7,150 bases of DNA from an uncultured bacterium (lineage in GTDB: Bacteria; Planctomycetota; UBA1135; GCA-002686595). Below are positions 5,757-7,150 of the stretch, in pieces. The stretch is taken from assembly GCA_913058555.1 (NCBI GenBank), contig CAJXRJ010000395.1, forward strand, positions 1 through 7,150, read 5' to 3'. The notes beneath the pieces were generated by a model. That model searched no databases, was not told where the DNA came from, and saw only the letters and a program-made list of their open reading frames with translations. A program made the translations under genes and the position numbers. Position 1 is the first letter of the stretch; every line of letters starts with the position of its first letter.

Positions 5757-6797
5757 ATGAAAACGACAGCTCTCTTTACGATTCTCGGTCTGACCGTAGC
5801 CAACTCTGCGTTTGCGCAGCAGTGCGACCTTGTCGACGACAACTTCGACACGGCCCCGCTTCTGGCGCCCATCACCTCGGTCGCAGGCTGGACTTCGGGC
5901 TTCGCCAACGTCCCTACGATCCAGTTCAACAACGGGGGCTCCCGCGCCGCGACGATCAACACGGCAGGGTTCGGTGGAGTCAGCACGGCGTCCCGTGCTC
6001 TTCCCGTTTCCGCTACCGGGAGTTACAGCATTGATGTCGAGATCGACGCCAGCTCCGGCAGCGCCACCGGGAACTTCTCCCTGGACTGCAGCGCTGGCGT
6101 TGCTTCGCAGGTAAGCATCTCCGGCGGCACCGTGGCGAGCATCTATGGCCCCACGATGACTGTTCCGACCGGTCCGGTCGCGATCCGCTACGAAGTGGAC
6201 GACTCGACGGGCTATAGCCTCTTCGTCAACGGCATCTTCTTCGAGACGATGCTCTGGCCTGTGACTTCCTGCGCGACGCGTCCGACCATGACGATCAGCG
6301 CGCCCCTCACCTTCGGTGGTGGGTTCGTCTACTACGACAACCTTTGCGTCACGTCGAGCAACGGCTTCACCATCGGCACGAACTACTGCACGGCCGTGGC
6401 CAACACGACGGGATCGATTGCTGAGATCCTCGCCGTGGGAAGCGCCGTTGTGTCGCAGAACAACGTCGAACTGCGCATGAACAACATGCCGTCGAACTCC
6501 TTCGGGTTCTTCATCGTCAGCCAGATGCAGGGTTTCGTTGTGATGCCTGGCGGATCCTCCGGCAACCTGTGTCTCAGTGGTTCCATTGGCCGCTACGTCG
6601 GGCCTGGACAGATCATGAACGGTGGTCCCCAGGGCATGATCGCGCTGCCGATCGACCTCGCGCAGACTCCCCAGCCCACCGGCTTCGTCGCGGTCAACGC
6701 TGGCGAGACCTGGAACTTCCAGGGCTGGTACCGCGATTCGTCCCCGAGCGGCCCGACGACCAACTTCTCAGAGGGTTGCGAGATTCTCTTCCAGTAA
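5757..6797 (+). CDS. Secreted jelly-roll-like protein with shared C-terminal module (gene 4)
   Basis: This gene encodes 346 aa. The frame is open from 5604, but the ATG at 5757 was chosen because it starts a clean signal peptide: Lys2, hydrophobic residues 5-15, and AFA-Q cleavage after residue 20, giving Q21-Q-C23-D-L as in gene 3. No Shine-Dalgarno is visible. The N-terminal domain (23 to about 200) contains DDNF, AGW, ASRALP, CSAG at 111-114, YSLFVNG at 153-159, LWPV and YYDNLC ending at Cys197. These align with gene 3 along the whole domain, and a concanavalin/LamG-like fold is inferred. The module spans 210-346: YC at 210-211, PGGSSGNLC ending at Cys272, GRYVGPGQ at 278-285, TWNFQGWYRD, and a final CEILFQ. 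By hand alignment the module is identical to that of gene 3 at about 87 of 137 positions. The mature protein has seven Cys. The odd one is probably Cys341, which is Leu in genes 2 and 3. Probably extracellular. Function unknown. Confidence 0.9.
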   Translation: MKTTALFTILGLTVANSAFAQQCDLVDDNFDTAPLLAPITSVAGWTSGFANVPTIQFNNGGSRAATINTAGFGGVSTASRALPVSATGSYSIDVEIDASSGSATGNFSLDCSAGVASQVSISGGTVASIYGPTMTVPTGPVAIRYEVDDSTGYSLFVNGIFFETMLWPVTSCATRPTMTISAPLTFGGGFVYYDNLCVTSSNGFTIGTNYCTAVANTTGSIAEILAVGSAVVSQNNVELRMNNMPSNSFGFFIVSQMQGFVVMPGGSSGNLCLSGSIGRYVGPGQIMNGGPQGMIALPIDLAQTPQPTGFVAVNAGETWNFQGWYRDSSPSGPTTNFSEGCEILFQ

Positions 6798-6822
6798 TCG
6801 GGAGAAGGCGGCTGGCTGGGCC

Positions 6823-6856
6823 GCAAGCTAGGCCGTCTTGCACGGCTGAGACTTGC
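6823..6856 (+). terminator. Hairpin after gene 4, candidate terminator
   Basis: GCAAG-CT (6823-6829) and GGCCGT (6831-6836) pair with ACGGCT (6842-6847), AG (6849-6850) and CTTGC (6852-6856) around loop CTTGC, with one A-G mismatch and one bulged A. It starts 25 nt after the stop. The tail is TAGGCAGC, with no U-run, so termination is only suggested by position and stem length. Confidence 0.35.
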
Positions 6857-7040
6857 TAGGCAGCTGATGAGTCTTGGGACGTCTCCGCGTCGTCGCCTTC
6901 CAGCGGCGCCGTGGTGGCGCCCCTTCTTTTGCAAGCGGAAGCCCATCCCAGCGGAGCTCAGCGCACGCCTGGCGCTTAGAAGGGACTTTGAACGGCCCTT
7001 TGGGAGCAGTCAGCAGCCAAACGGTGCGATGACCAACGCA

Positions 7041-7076
7041 AAGGGGGGGTGCTCACCGGTGTGAGCACCCCCCCTT
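7041..7076. terminator. Perfect 16-bp inverted repeat, likely bidirectional terminator
   Basis: AAGGGGGGGTGCTCAC (7041-7056) and GTGAGCACCCCCCCTT (7061-7076) are exact reverse complements around the tetraloop CGGT. This is the most stable stem in the window. Arms ending in AA/TT, with TTCATT after the plus-strand copy, fit a compact terminator that could serve gene 4 (243 nt upstream) and a convergent gene beyond the contig end. Confidence 0.55.
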
Positions 7077-7104
7077 CATTCAACGGCCGACGGTGCGCTA
7101 AGAG

Positions 7105-7150
7105 CTGTCTCTTATACACATCTGACGCTGCCGACGATATGCAGTGTGTA
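7105..7150. other. Illumina Nextera adapter remnant (not genomic)
   Basis: 7105-7123 is CTGTCTCTTATACACATCT, the 19-bp Tn5 mosaic end used in Nextera libraries. 7124-7137 is GACGCTGCCGACGA, the reverse complement of the read-1 transposase adapter. 7138-7145 is TATGCAGT, the reverse complement of i5 index ACTGCATA (S506/N506). 7146-7150 is GTGTA, the start of the P5-side primer. The order and register match the library construct exactly, so this is untrimmed adapter read-through at a contig end and not a natural mobile element. Confidence 0.97.

Larger units (their letters stand above)
6798..7104. other. Region downstream of gene 4 up to the end of native sequence
   Basis: No gene is recognised. 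The 65-codon plus-strand frame at 6867-7064 is Arg/Pro-rich, has no motifs and runs into the inverted repeat at 7041-7076. The region contains the hairpin at 6823-6856 and the perfect inverted repeat. Genomic sequence stops at 7104, where the adapter begins. Confidence 0.6.

Noticed and set aside
2333..5830. Lipoprotein signal (Cys23 after the signal peptide in genes 2-4)
   Set aside because: The residues before Cys23 are AQT or AQQ, not a lipobox (L-A/S-G/A-C). Cleavage by signal peptidase I after Ala20 fits better.
7105..7123. Natural Tn5/IS50 end
   Set aside because: It is the engineered mosaic end followed directly by the Nextera adapter and index, so it is a library artefact.

Overview
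The window is a high-GC bacterial fragment with four genes in tandem on the + strand. All four encode secreted proteins with Sec signal peptides. Long 3' spacers, no detectable Shine-Dalgarno motifs and a recurrent C-terminal module point to a Planctomycetota-like organism. I recall this module type (YC...NsTG...GNLC...GRYVGPGQ...TWNFQ.WYRD...FQ-stop) from hypothetical secreted proteins of that phylum. That assignment is inference from memory and has not been searched. No rRNA, tRNA, CRISPR array or mobile-element gene was found.

Layout. 1-272 is a leader region with a hairpin that may end an upstream transcript. Gene 1 (273-1688) is a 471-aa secreted protein with its own N-terminal region and a divergent copy of the C-terminal module. 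Gene 2 (2333-3403, 356 aa), gene 3 (3996-5087, 363 aa) and gene 4 (5757-6797, 346 aa) are closer paralogues. Each starts with a 20-residue signal peptide, then Q-[QT]-C-D-L, then an all-beta N-terminal domain of about 190 residues that looks like a concanavalin/LamG-type jelly roll. Each ends in the shared module of about 137-140 residues. The two module cysteines are 61 residues apart in all four proteins, which suggests a conserved disulfide. Genes 3 and 4 are full-length homologues. Gene 2 matches them mainly in the signal region, a CSAG motif and the module.

The spacers are long (644, 592 and 669 bp), and each stop codon is followed by one or two stem-loops. The genes are therefore probably separate transcription units, not an operon. 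The spacers hold no convincing intact gene. Two contain minus-strand stretches that read like decayed or missed coding sequence, and the third holds a 16-bp perfect palindrome and a heptamer tandem repeat.

The last 46 bases (7105-7150) are not genomic. They are the Illumina Nextera/Tn5 mosaic end, read-1 adapter, an i5 index and the start of P5. Native sequence ends at 7104, shortly after a perfect 16-bp inverted repeat.

Function is unknown. The proteins are best viewed as extracellular or cell-surface beta-sandwich proteins that share a C-terminal module, perhaps for surface display or matrix assembly, and carry different N-terminal domains.
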